A stretch of 64,000 bases of DNA from Paragordius varius (lineage: Eukaryota; Nematomorpha). The notes beneath the pieces were generated by a model. It did not search any database. It was not told the origin of the DNA and worked only from the letters and a program-made list of their open reading frames with translations. Made by a program: the position numbers and the translations under genes. Numbering within the stretch: position 1 is the stretch's first letter; each line of letters begins with the position of its first letter. Below are positions 35,706-48,783 of the stretch, in pieces. The stretch covers positions 11,160,001 to 11,224,000 of the forward strand of contig OZ176052.1 of assembly GCA_964247055.1 (NCBI GenBank), in the 5' to 3' direction.

Positions 35706-38700
35706 ATGGTTTTTGAAAATATTTTAACTGTGACAATAATTAAAAATCCGGTGTATGGATTTGGAATAGCTATAAGTGAGAAAGAGAAAGTTAATACAGG
35801 CGACCTATATCGTATATTTATATCCGATGTAGTTCGTGAAGGTCCATCATGGAACAAATTAAAGTTTATTTTATTGATATGATTTAGGTTAAACGATTGC
35901 ATAATTGCCGTTAATAATGTATCCCTAGAACATTTTTCCTACGAAGAAGCTTTAAATTTGCTTCAATTGTCTGGAAACATTGTCACTCTAGTATTTTTTA
36001 TATAATTTGCAGATAGTAAATCGGAAAGAAGTTATTACTGACACGAGAAGTGTAGTTTTGAACAAACATTTAATAAAATCCCTGAATATATCATTTAAAC
36101 AGTGTTGGATTATCGATTCAATTGACGATGCAATTGATTCAGTTATTCAATTACGGAAGGGTGATTGTATTTACAAAGTTTAGTTCCATTATTTTATAAA
36201 TAGATTAACAATTCATCCACTGAAAATTTAACCGTGTCCGAATGTACTAATATCATAAATAATTCAAACGATCCTATAACGCTTTACATATGCAATCCTT
36301 TTGCCAAAGAACAATTTTTCCCGTCAAATAATTTCTCCACATTAATATCAAATTATAACAATAATAATTTATCAAATATAAGTTTCCCATTTACAGTGTC
36401 TTTACCCTTAATGCCCTTAATTATGCATTATAATACCTGCTCACTTGGCCTTCATTTAAAGGGCGGAAATAAAAGTGGACTTTTCATCGCCAATATTGAA
36501 CCGGGGAGTTTGGCACAAAATTTTGTAATTTCGTTTTCATATATTTGTTCATTTTTGTTTTCAACGAGTTTGTACGAATAATTAATAATAATTTATTCAG
36601 AAATTAATTAAGCTAAAGTACTCTTCATCTATTTTTGCGTGTGTTGTAAGTTTGCAGAGAAAGATTCGCATTTTTATGACCTATTTCCATATATACGCAT
36701 TTGAGTGGTTTTCCTTAGGTATGTAAAATAATTACATTAGAATACACTGTACTTTATAGTTTACTTACATAATGGCAAGAGATGTAATTACTTTTATCTA
36801 TAAGATTTATTTTTGCCTGGCAAATTATTATATTTTTTTTAGTAATAGCATAATATTTTAGCTATATTTCATGTGAGTAGTAATTTTAATTCTTAGTTAT
36901 GAATTATTAATTATAAATTTTTTCGTTATAATCTCACCAAATTTTGATCCTTTTTATATTTTTTATTTAACTTAAAGGTAATTATAAGGTTTATAGGGAA
37001 ATTATTTATGATACCGGCTTAAATGATTTTTTAATATTTTAGATAAAAAAATTGTTTGGATTGTTTAAAAAAAATAATCATTTTATAACCCATACCTCTT
37101 TACCCATAATTTTAAATATTAATAACTAATAAACATTTATATTTAGACTGCCCTGAAAGTCGGACTCAAAATTGTTGCCCTTAACCAAGAATCTATGATT
37201 GGTGTAACGAAAGAGTATATATTATATCGTATGATTGATTATATCGGACAATGTTATCAATCTAAATGTTACAATACTTCAGGAGTTGAATATAATAATA
37301 AGCCCTATTCAGTACATGTGCCATATAATTCTGTTAATAACACAAATACAGTATCCAATATTTGCAATGCATATAATCTTCAAAATTCTACTGCCACTTT
37401 TAACAAAGATTATATAAACCTAACTTTAATGGAATGTCCTCAAGAATTTGCATATGCACTCCAAACTGAACAGGGTGACGAATTTTATGTCAGGTATTAT
37501 TTAGATTGTTTAAAAATAATTTATATTTCAATAGTAAATAGGATTGAAACTTTGTTGGCCCCACCATTTGCAAAAAACGGTTTCTGATTAATAAGTTTTG
37601 GTTTAAATTATTTTGATAAAATAAAATCTTCTGGTTGCACTTTTTTGACCAATTGTTATAATTATATATGAATCAAATATATGAACACCACGACTTTAAA
37701 ATTCATTTTTTGTAAAAAATATACTTATGAATAACTTAGATATTATAAATAAGATTTTTTTGGATTTTTTATCCAAATCTGTTTTATGAATCATCGGTAA
37801 AACGATTTATATTTCATGTTATCATAGATGCAATTACGACTTTGAAGCCTTGGAACATTGGTTATTAATGGATAATAATTGCAATATTTCTAATCACTGT
37901 GATATAATACCTTCTCCGTATTGCCTTTTCCCTTACACTAATAGTCTTACGTCACCTTCACATATAAGCCATTTTATGCATAAAAACTCGTCTTTTAACA
38001 AAAATGAAAAGATTAGTAAAGGCAACAATAATTGGTCACAAAATTTTTCATTACCATTTCCATTACTGCGTGTCAAAACAGGGGATATTTTATGCATTTC
38101 GGACACTGTATACGCCGGACAAATTGGTCTTTGGTATGCTACGAAAGTATGGCCTCCTGTCCTTAATAATGTGCCCATAGTCATGAATTATAGGTAAATT
38201 TGAACATTTTTTGTATTCATAAGTTTTCTAGATAATATTATTATCCCTTACTAAATGTTATTGGTTGGTGAATAATCGCATTTGTTTTTAGAATAGGATA
38301 AAATCAATATAATGCTTAATTCGTTAATATGGATTATTATAGTTTACTCTTCTTAAAGAATAGAGATATTATTGTTTAAATTTGACTTCTTATATTTGTG
38401 GAAAATTTTGAGCCATAATAATCCATAATCAATCAAATTGTGTATTTTTTAATACTTTTATTCTTATAATGATATGTAAAGTAAGGAATGTAAGAAATCA
38501 CAAAATTTGGCTTATGATATTGATATTAAGCCAGAGTTCCGCATCATGTCATCAAGGTGGAGAAACTATCCTTAAAACTATTTTATTCACATTAATCTTT
38601 AGTATGCATATAGTTCATTTATATATATAATTTAGATGCTTGTCATCACAAAAACCGCATGTTGCTAATGGTTTAAATCAAGAAAATAAAAATTTAAGTG

Positions 38701-41700
38701 TCACAGAAAAAGATCATAGCAAATGTGGTTGTGATATAAAATTCAATGATAACTCTCAAATTGGACCAAAACTGACTTCTGGTATTTTACTAAATTCCCA
38801 CATACTGTTTAATGCCACTTCCCAATTAACGGTTAAAGACTTAAATCCTGAAAAATACAATGTGAACGGTTTGAAAAAGGAATCATTTTATAACAGTTTG
38901 AGTCGAAAAACATCGACACCCTCCAACAATAAAAAGCCAGCATCGCTTTACACCTTGAAAGAATATGAAAAAGATAATGGTGATATGTATTTAGGCAATA
39001 ATACAACCTTTATTCAAAACACAGACTCATCAAATAAAAGCCGTAATTCCAAACAGAAGGTCAACAATATGGTCAAAAGATCTCAGAGTTTGGGACGATT
39101 TAAGGATAAACCTATATTTGGTATAGTCAGCATTTATGAAGAATATTGTTTTTAAATAAATTTTTTGGCAAATTAAATGGTTTTTATGATCTAATATTAA
39201 TTTTAAATATCAATTTGATGACCGATTACAGTTTAATTATAAAATTTTCCATCCGCACCCTTGATCGGGGAAATTAATACCGATTCGATTAAAAAACATT
39301 CTTTTTATATTGAGTTTTTCATAATTGTATTTTGCGTTTTGGACGACCTTGAATAATTTACGAAAATATGTAATAATTAATATAATTTTACAGATCTCTT
39401 GAAAAGGGATTCTGATCATGACATTCTGCAATTATCAATGATACGGTCATCTAATGGTCCAGGTTTTTATACACCTGTAGTATATGAGCAATCTCCAATA
39501 TTACGTCCAATCATCTTTTTGGGTAATGATAACATCATTCAAAATGTACCCAAAATATTGGTAGAACGCCTACCCCAAAAATATGTTTTATCATCTTTTG
39601 ATACAAGCCCACATCACAATTTAGATTCAGACCACTATTATTATCAAACTAAACAACATAGAGTTATGTCAATACCAACAGATAAATATAAATCAACGCA
39701 ACAAAATGTTGCTAATATTGATCAACTAAACTCAAGCGAGTCTTTAAAATGCGTAGAAAAATGGAAAAATGAGTATGATTATCACCCCATAGTAATTGAA
39801 TGTATAACCACTAAAACTAATCCTTCACCGAACAATGTAATAAATGCTGATTTAAAAAATGACAGCACTTCCCATATTTCCCAATCATCATCACAGTCTA
39901 TTACTTTAGACAGACATAATTCCCTTAAGAACGACAATATTTCGGATCCAGATTGTAAAAGTAATACAAACAGCGGTAGTATGTCCACCAGTAGTTTATT
40001 TACCCAAAATTTGGATAAAATAAATACAACACTCAAGAATACACTTAACATTGGAACCATGTATCGAAGAAAAAATACTAACTCTGCAAGCAAAAAAGTG
40101 TCCGACTCTACGATTACTAAACGACCATTACTTAGAAATGTTTTCTTTTCCAATGAAACACCAACCCTCACAAGCAATAACGCCCCAAAATCTAATAATC
40201 CTAATCAGTTTTCCAAATCGTTTGATTGGTTACAACTATTAACAGGTTTATTTCAATAAAATGTAAACGAACAAAAAATTTTAAATATTTATAAAATATA
40301 ATAATTCTTTATATCAAATTTTTGTGCCCTATATCTTTGAGCTCTTTATATCACCGTTTTTAACGAATTATCAAATTTAGTTTGATAAGGTCTGGGATAT
40401 ATATTGTTAGAATTTTTTATTTGATTATATTGGATTTCGCAGAAATGGCCATCATTCTTGATAATTGGATTATTTTTAACGAATCCTTTAACATTATTTT
40501 GTAAATTAAAATTTTTCGTATAAAGCGTAAGGGATATAATCCAAATTAGTAGGACTGTTAATGCAAGCCTTATTTTTAAAAATTTAATTTATGCTAGTTT
40601 TGATCATTATTTACTAAATCTATGAAATATATGTTAAAGTAATTTCATTACTTTTATTTTTTACCACAGGTATTTTCCACATTCGAAATGAATGCGATTG
40701 GGTTCATCAATTGGATATGTTTGTGGATCATTTGCAATCACGTCCCATTTGGATGTCCGCTCAAAATAAAAATTGGTTTATGGAAGATTTATATAAGAAA
40801 CAATTAAAGTTTGTCTTTTTTTCATGTTATTTTTCTTCAAACCAATCAAAGGAATATATGGATTTAGGAGTAAAATTGTATTTGTATTACACGGCTCTTT
40901 GCTAGGCAAAATTTTTTTCCCCATTCATATAAGCGTTTTAAATTTCGAAATTCATTAATTTATTTAAATATCTCCTAAAATTAATACAACAATGTTTTTA
41001 AATATAATATTTTATGATGATATAGCGAAAATTAATGTATTCTTCTAGCTTTTATTAAAAGTCAAAATTTTTGTTTTTTCAACCATATATGCATATATAG
41101 AAAATTTTATTTTAGCGTCCAACTTGCAAATCAAACGCCTATCACTTTCTCTTCAAATATCAATGCAAAAAACCAAATCGATTTGAACGTGTCAAAAGAA
41201 ATTAAGGACATAGGCTCACCCAAAACATTGAATCAATCATCCCCTGATAATATAATAAAGATTTCAATAAATGATAAGAATAATTTAGACATGCCTGATA
41301 AGTTAATGGTAAATTTGGATTTTATTATGGTTTTTGAAATATATCTAACTACTAAATGTCTATTTTTAACAAGATGTTCAACTGTAAAATCGTATTCTAT
41401 TTACCATCACATTTAATTTTTCCCATAAATACTATATATATAGGAAAACCAAACTTTGAAAAGGGTTCACAAAATATACAGCAATAACTCATCCTTAACA
41501 AACTCCACCATAATATGTGATTCTAATTTATTATCAAAAACTTTTACTCAAAAGGAATCCCCTTTGCACTCAGAGATTAGATCTTCTATCGCCTCATATA
41601 AATTTGATAGTTCGTTAGTGTCTCAACCATTATCAAATTGCTACGCTTTGGAAAAGCATGGTTATACTTTTAAACTTAACTAAGGTTAAGGTTAATAAAA

Positions 41701-43081
41701 TGTTTATTAATTTTACGTGTAAATAGTGGATTCACTTATGGAAATGCTAGTAATTATAATAATTTGATATGATTATTGCAATAGACTTTTTATCTTTTTT
41801 ATTATTAGATTTAATAAACCATACAATAGAAGCAACGGAATCAGTTATGAAAAATCGAATAATATCAGATGAGTATGTGTTACATATAATATAAATTTTA
41901 CATTTTATAATTTTTAATTATTTGTAAACCTAGTGAAATGATTATATACAGTATTGTATTTTAACTTTTTTAAATTTTTATTTGGTATAGTTTTGTAATT
42001 ATTTTTCTTTTTTGGAGATTTTTATTCAAAAATTTATTTGTTACATCTATCATAATCCAGGTATTATATGGCTCAATTTATTTGTTAAGATTTTTATGAA
42101 CAAGCACTGTTGGTTTTATTGTTTCATTTGTTTTTGGCATAATACAGGAAAACCATATACATTTAATAAAATGTTAATTAAGAATGTTATTTATTAATAT
42201 AAAATTGTGATGGATTCGTAATACTATCGAGCATAAAACTCAAATAATAAAAAAATATATCAAAAAGTTAAATATATATATTTATAAAAGAAGGAAATTC
42301 GATTAGTATATTAAGACAAAAAATATTCTTCAAACTTGAAAAAAAGAATTGTATTATCAAATATCAGGGCAAACATTTTATGGTTAGCTATTAGTTAAAA
42401 ATAACTTTTATTCATTTTTTCATTTGTAGAAAAGAAAATCACCCGGGTCTAGTAGACAATACCGTGGGTGTAGCAATAACTAAATCAAAGCACCGACGGG
42501 TACCACCCCCCTTACCACCTAAACCCAAAAGAATTTCATCTCTGCTCTCCACTAATTTGTATGCCAATTCGCCCTTAACCGCATCATCAAGTGTTATTCT
42601 AGCTGAAAATTTGAATTCCCCTAGAAATATTTCAAATTATACAACAACAACCTCTTTACCAAATACACCCATGAAAACATGTATTACTCAATCACCACTT
42701 AAAGTAAAATCGGAAAAGAATTACAATGGATTATTAACGAACGGATTGGTTGAAAAGTGCAATGGAATTGAAAATCATTTTGCTGAAAATATTGAGAAAA
42801 ATATTGAAAGAAAGAGTCTATCCGGATCTATTAGACAACCCAAGCTTGGTATATCGGCCTTACATTGTGATTCCATTTTCACAAACACCACCAACAATGG
42901 CAATAAATGTTTAGAAAAAAATGTTGGTATTAATATACAGAAGATAATTAGTAATGGACATATAGTATATAATAATAAAGATAATTTAGCATTTCCTGTA
43001 TTTCACGATGAAAAATGTTTTGGTCCAAAACTGCATAAAACAAATATAAAAACGTCACCCCTTAAAAATGTATGCCAATAG
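35706..43081 (+). CDS. TJP1: ZO-1/TJP-type tight-junction MAGUK scaffold
   Basis: Thirteen exons in agreeing phase: 35706-35863, 35888-35990, 36013-36177, 36204-36524, 37147-37493, 37828-38193, 38636-39120, 39394-40245, 40670-40808, 41116-41308, 41444-41660, 41809-41872, 42430-43081 (1353 aa). ZO proteins link junction membrane proteins to actin. Seen: PDZ1 (TVTIIKNPVYGFGIAIS, FISDVVREGP, IIAVNNVSLEH); PDZ2 (RKGDCIYKINNSSTENLTVS); PDZ3 (SLGLHLKGGNKSGLFIANIE); SH3 (QGDEFYVRCNYDFEAL, LLRVKTGDILCISDTVYAGQ); and a very divergent guanylate-kinase-like part starting YTPVVYEQSPILRPIIFLG. The block CDWVHQLDMFVDHLQSRPIW matches the end of the ZO GK region. The tail carries a proline-rich SH3 ligand (RRVPPPLPPKPKR). 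No ZU5 domain was seen. The symbol denotes the family, not a particular paralogue. The first three introns are 24, 22 and 26 nt. Confidence 0.85.
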
Positions 43082-44050
43082 TTGGCCATTACATCAAAAC
43101 GATTACGCGTTTTACTTACCTACATTTTTGAATTTTCATATATGTTCAAAGAATCTCATTTTATATAATATAAAAACTTTATTATTATTATTATGAGAAT
43201 ATTAAATTAGTTAAAGTTGGAGATCAATAAATATTTTATATTCAATATAATTTTATAAGATTTTGGCCTTATTTATTTGACTAATTTTGTTATATACATA
43301 GTCTTTAACGCATAAATTAAATTATATGATCAATTTTAAGCGAAAAAATATTTACAACTGGGTATTTCAAACTGAGTTTTACAAAAAATAATGCCTAAAA
43401 ACTGAGTCCATAATGATCATGCGATTTGTTATATCTTAAAATGCATCAAAAAAATAAAAATATTGGGATTAATCATTTTTACATATATATTACTGATAAA
43501 AATAAATCGAAATTTAGTTAAATAATTTTATTTTAATTTTTTTAAAAAAAGGGTTGTGAATCGATCTGAGGTCATGTATTTTCCCCACAATTGAGGTCAA
43601 TAATAGGGGTTCTACTGTATATCATTGGAAAGGTATAAACTAATAATATATGTTAAATACAGTAAAAATTGAAATTATCAAAACGTAAAAAATAAAGGCA
43701 AATATTTTTTCTAAAGACAACCAACCGTGCTTTTTAAATCTTGAATTTAAATTTAACTCATTGTTTTTTAGTTCCAAAGTATAAAATAGAGATCTATATT
43801 CGTAACATAATCATTCTATTTTTTATGCTTGTTATTAGGTATTTTACTAGGATTATTTTAGGTTCGAAAAACTATGGTTGTGACAAAAATATTTATTATA
43901 TTTTTACGTTTTGTCCGTATAATTCAATTTTTACTGTATTTAGTTTGGGTTGTAAGATAAAAGTTATATTTAATTGTAACTTATGCATGAATATATTATA
44001 CTTTAAATTTTTTTCTTGGTTTGACTCTTGATTTGTGCCCAATGTAAATA
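43082..44050. other. Intergenic region downstream of ZO-1/TJP
   Basis: AT-rich. A 96-codon open frame at 43741-44031 is hydrophobic but low in complexity and has no motif, so it was not accepted as a gene. Confidence 0.35.
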
Positions 44051-44580
44051 CAGGGGCGTACCGAGGGGGGGGGGGGGGGAGGGGGGGGGCGGGGGGGCAG
44101 GGGGTGCATCATGCCCCGGGCACCGTTATTTAGGGGCGCCTAAATGATTTTTTAAAAGTAAATTTTATTGCAAAATTTCAAATGAGATTTTTCAGCAATT
44201 TAGGTAATAAACCCTAAAATATATACTCTATTATTCACTTAATTAGAACCAAACCAAAATATAATTTTTATCAAAAATCTGGGAAATTATGTTCCTAAAA
44301 CTCCGTTACAATTCTTAACCTTTATTATTTCATACGGCGAAGATGTGTTTCTCAATCTAAGGGTTGCACTTCAAATACTTTTAACTATTTCAACGTCTGT
44401 CGCTAGTTGTGAAAGGTTATTCAGCATATTGAAATTAAATTTAACATGTAGGGGATCGACGATGGGTCAAGATCAATGACTTAACATTGTTGAGTGTGGA
44501 AAAAGAAAAATTTAATATGATAGATTTTAATAATATAATTGATAATTTTGCAATATCAAAAGCCAGAAAAATTTTTACAT
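44051..44580 (+). pseudogene. hAT transposon fossil, 3' part
   Basis: Starts with a hAT-style end CAGGGGCGTACCGAGG followed by a G-rich run (44065-44103). Near 44335-44560 the plus strand encodes YGEDVFLNLRVALQILLT, STSVASCERLFSILK and RGSTMGQDQ. This is the conserved C-terminal dimerisation region of hAT transposases of the zinc-finger MYM-like kind. Stops and a frame change are present; the rest of the transposase is missing, so this is an internally deleted, dead copy. The right end was not located. Confidence 0.65.
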
Positions 44581-45248
44581 AATAGATTTTCTCTTTATGG
44601 CCTTTTTTTCCAAGTGATTAAATCTTCATATAATTAATATTTTATTAAATAAAATGCATTATAATTCTGTCAAAATTGTATTGTAAGATTCGCCTAGATT
44701 TACAATTATTTTTTAAATCATATTGTTCGCCATTATTATAAGATCAATTCAATACATTGCAACAAAAACATTATTTTTATATATAATTTCCATATTATAG
44801 AATTTATAATATTTATGTATTGAAAAATGAATAAATTTAATATCATATAAATATATTTGAGCAAATATTCAAATTAACAAATTGTTGTGCATTTAAGATA
44901 AAAATGACTAACATACATATTTGTAAAAAAATATTTTTATACCACATCTAATTAAATTATTATCTATAATTTATCCCGAATTATAGTAATAAAAAAGCTA
45001 TTTTTTTAAATAAAACGAATATATGATCCCATAATAAATTAAAGCTAAATGTTGCATAACAATGTCAATGCTTTCAACGCCAAAATACCCAATAACCATT
45101 TAATTATAAAAATTGAATTGATATATTGTATCAATATATTAGTTTTAAGATTTTTGTAATTTACATATCATTTTATGTAAGGGTCTTAGTTTACTCATGA
45201 CAATATTAAAAATTACTCATATACAGATCTATTTATTTTATATATATT

Positions 45249-45677
45249 TCATAAAGAAACTAAATCTTTCCAAGGATCTTCAAGCATTTTTTTATTAAAA
45301 TAAATTTTATTTTTATAGTCAATGAACTCATCATCGTTTTGGGTATTGGCGTTTGTTTTTATTCTTTTATTTTGAATATTTTCTTGGTTGAATATCACAT
45401 TGTGAGTGGAGTGATTATTAAAATTTATTGGTCTTGGTAATCGATTTGTAAAATGTTGTGTAGGAATAGTATTGTGTGAAGGGACGCGGTAATGTGCATG
45501 TAATGGGAGCGAATTAGGATGCCTAAACATATCATGATGGGGATTAATAACATTATGAGGTAAAAAATGGTTATTCATATTGGGCCCTGAAGCTTGATTA
45601 TTCATAAAGTAAGGAATATGCCGAATATTTTGAGATCGTGGATTATAAGACGGTTGATAAAAATTTGACATATCCAT
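45249..45677 (-). CDS. MPLKIP: MPLKIP/TTDN1-like protein
   Basis: A single-exon frame of 142 codons. Residues 1-95 are disordered and rich in Asn, His and Pro (for example NNHFLPHNVINPHHDMFRHP), like the low-complexity N-terminus of the family. Near the C-terminus IYFNKKMLEDPWKDL matches the conserved human MPLKIP block 'NYFKPSMLEDPWAGL'. MPLKIP (TTDN1) is a nuclear protein mutated in non-photosensitive trichothiodystrophy and linked to splicing/lariat processing and PLK1. This copy stops soon after the motif, without the last about 25 residues of the human protein. The start is the first ATG; MDMSNFYQ also contains a second, nearby ATG. Confidence 0.65.
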   Translation of the reverse strand: MDMSNFYQPSYNPRSQNIRHIPYFMNNQASGPNMNNHFLPHNVINPHHDMFRHPNSLPLHAHYRVPSHNTIPTQHFTNRLPRPINFNNHSTHNVIFNQENIQNKRIKTNANTQNDDEFIDYKNKIYFNKKMLEDPWKDLVSL

Positions 45678-45937
45678 ATGGTTTAATTTTTATTACATTC
45701 ATATACATCTGATATTAAAATTACTAAAAAAATTATATTATAGTATATGTATGTGTAAAGCATTTATAGTTACAGTAATATTGAACATCAAAATTTAAAA
45801 ATGAACATATATTATAAGTTCTAGTCCAAATTAAACTGAATCCTAAAGTTTTGGCTAATTCATATTTGATTTGACATTTTTTAATATAATTTGTGAATTC
45901 TGTCAATTACTCTTTCACAAATAATTAAAAATTTTAT

Positions 45938-46440
45938 CTGACCACATTTTTGTAATAGATTTATTTTAAGAAAGCTAAATTCTTCATTAATCACTATAAT
46001 ACACCATAAACTACGCTCCGAAAGCCGAATTTGCTCTTCTAAAACGAGCTAGTTCTTTTAAAATAAATAGTTACGGGATTTCGCGATATAAGCTAAATTT
46101 CATCAAAAAAATATTTTAGGAAATATGAATACTTTTTACAAATATTTAATATTTAGCAAAATTTTGTTCAAGTATACTTCATCCATTATTTAGCGATGAA
46201 AACAATAACGTTATTAGATATCTATATAATTTAATGGTGCTGAACATTTCGCTTACCTCAAAATTTCGATTATAATATTCGCTATTTTCAAATGTATATC
46301 AAATAAAAATTGTGTTGTTATATATCAATTACCAAAATTTGAAAGTAAATGAACCTTAAAATAATACTCTCAAGCAATAAAAATTTTCAGCATCATCAAA
46401 TTACATAGAAAACATATTTTTATAATATCTAAATTTATAC
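45938..46440 (+). repeat. Direct repeat, left copy
   Basis: Paired with 47017-47475. Both begin with GACCACATTTTTGTAATA, contain 'GCTCTTCTAAAA.G.GCTAGTTC', and end with 'TTCAGCATCATCAAATTA.ATAGAAA'. The two copies are diverged and about 1.08 kb apart. No coding capacity recognised. Confidence 0.6.
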
Positions 46441-46706
46441 CGTTTTATCATCCCTAAAAATAATAGGTATTTGCTAAAAATTGAATTTTTATAAAAGTCA
46501 TTTTTTAAAAATATTTTTTTATTTCAAAATTTAGCATATAATTAAAAATTTTATTATGAATTGGCATTTTTGCGTTAATTTTAAAAGAAGTAGTCCGTTT
46601 TAAAAGAGCACAAAAATTTGTTACTTCGCAAATATTTCAATATTATAAAATATAGGTTTGCTTTTTATCAGTAGTTTATGATATATTTTAGTGATATTTT
46701 TTGGAA

Positions 46707-46999
46707 TAAAGCACTTAGCTTCTTTAAAAAAAATAAAATAAAAAATTGTGGTCAAATTCCATTTATAGCACATAAATAACATTCAATAACTCGTAAGGGC
46801 CAAAACCAAAAGTAACATTATAATCCTGATACATATTCCTATCAGAATATATAATTATAGAGTGCAAAAAATCGGGGGTCATGAATCTTGATAAAATAAA
46901 TATATTAGATAGAATGTATCAGATTCATCGTGGTGCTTTTGGTTTTGACCCTACGAGTGATGTAAGAAAGTTATTTTCACTTTTGTGCTAAGTGCTTTA
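46707..46999. mobile_element. Palindromic MITE, about 293 bp
   Basis: Terminal inverted repeats: TAAAGCACTTAGC at 46707-46719 and its exact reverse complement at 46987-46999. A second inner pair, ACTCGTAAGGGCCAAAACCA (from 46790) and GGTTTTGACCCTACGAGT (to about 46962), makes most of the element self-complementary. TA at both outer edges could be the target duplication of a Tc1/mariner-type MITE. It sits between the two direct repeats at 45938 and 47017. Confidence 0.7.
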
Positions 47000-47016
47000 T
47001 ATCAGAAAATGGCAAA

Positions 47017-47475
47017 ATTTGACCACATTTTTGTAATAAATTTTTTTGATTAAAGCTAAATGCATTCCAAAATCAAAATATATTATAAATTACCTTTGAA
47101 AACTAAAACAATATTTTAATAATTTTTAAATTTGGCAAAAGTCCCAAATTTTTTCGCTCTTCTAAAATGGGCTAGTTCCTTAAAATATACCGAAAAAAGC
47201 CGTAATAGCATGATATATATGCTAAATTTTGATATCGACTATTAATTTTTAAAAATGCATACTTTAAACAAAAATTTATTTTAACAAAATTTTGTTATAA
47301 CCTAATTGAAACGGTATAAAGACGCTTTAGATATTATAAAATCAGTTTTCTACATAGCCTGATTATGCTAAACATTTCTATCTAAAAGTGTTATAAAAGG
47401 ACTTAGATTAATATTCTGTAGCGATAAAAATGTTCAGCATCATCAAATTATATAGAAACAAAGAATATATTTAAA
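47017..47475 (+). repeat. Direct repeat, right copy
   Basis: Partner of 45938-46440; it ends where the mariner fossil begins. Confidence 0.6.
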
Positions 47476-47499
47476 AGCGTTTTTATATCGTTTCCATTA

Positions 47500-48240
47500 T
47501 GCCTCAAAATAGTATGCATGGTAGACCACAAAAGAAAACAATGAAGTGCAAGGGTTATTGCATGTTCAAACTCAACAGCAATTGACAGAAGCATTACATG
47601 TATCACACTATGACAGGGGAAGATTAAAAAACTCCGTAAATGGGGCACAGATATTGAAATGAACTTCAAATTGAAAATCGTAAAGCAATTAGTAAAACCC
47701 TGCTTTAAAGTCACAGAAAATCATTACATCGAATTGTGACGAGTGATGAGTAGCTTTATTTTGTAAATCCAAAATAGAATCTTAAATCTTGCTAAGCCGG
47801 TCTAAAACCAAAGCTGGGATCTGTTTCTGTTGGGACTAGAGCGGTTTTGTGTATGTTTCAAGGCGGAAACTGTTAATATACAACGCTATCGCCAAAGATT
47901 ATTTTAAACCATGCATTCATTGAAAAACAATCGGAATGAGACAAAAGTGATAATTATACATGACCATGCTCCGTTAAACATAGCAAAATCATTGAAGGAC
48001 AACTTTAAATCGCTTCGATGGGAAATATCTACGCATCCGCCGAACTCTTCGGACCTGGCGCCATCTGGTTGACATATCTTCGCGTCTATGGGAGACACTA
48101 ATTTTCAGGACATCGGGAAATAATTTGGCAAATGGTTTGTCTTATAAGACACTCTTTTTCTGGCATTGCGCTCATATATTATCTGAGAGATGGGCGATTG
48201 TGTAGAATCCGATAAAAAGGTTTTTATCAAATAAATAAAT
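47500..48240 (+). pseudogene. Mariner transposase fossil
   Basis: Plus-strand pieces of a mariner transposase. HYIELxxVMSSFIL-like remains near 47730 match the 'IVTGDEKW' region. KVIIIHDHAPLNIAKSLKDN near 47945-48005 matches the 'LLHDNARPH.A..' block with its catalytic Asp. STHPPNSSDLAPSG near 48030-48072 matches 'PHPPYSPDLAPSD'. Several frame changes and stops. The tandem array begins inside this fossil at about 48018, so its 3' tail is repeated in later units. Confidence 0.75.
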
Positions 48241-48783
48241 GGTTCCTTTACTAAAAAACCAGTAAAAATTTATCACTAGACCTGATGGTATATGAAAGGT
48301 AATGAGGATAATGGTGACAAAGTTCGCCCGTCTCATTTTAAATATACACATGTTTAACATTTAAATAAATCTATCCTGTTTCTAACAAACGATTTTTTCA
48401 TATCAATATCCCTGTAAAAATAGACTAAATGACAGCAGGCTGTTACATTTAAAATAAACCAAGAGTTAATTAAAATGCGATGATCACAAAAATGTTAATT
48501 ACTGCCTTTTATTATGATAGTTCCATGATTAGAAGAAAACCTAAACTTAAAAACTATGTGGATTATTTTAATTGGAAAAATGAGTGAGGCTTTCCATTTT
48601 TACTTCTGGTTAAAAAACATTTATAAATATATTTACCAAAAATACATGTTTTTATAATTAGGTTACAGTTTTAGAATGGTCAAACATCTTAATTAAACTT
48701 ACATAAATAAAAATATAAAAAATAAAATATGAGTTTTTTATATTTATTTAATTTTTATTACATATTGATTGATAATTAATAAA

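Noticed and set aside
39782-40177. 131-codon minus-strand frame
   Set aside because: Exact antisense shadow of ZO-1 exon 8, whose frame and phase are supported on both sides.
43741-44031. 96-codon hydrophobic frame downstream of ZO-1
   Set aside because: Low-complexity, AT-driven composition; no motif and no splice or start context.
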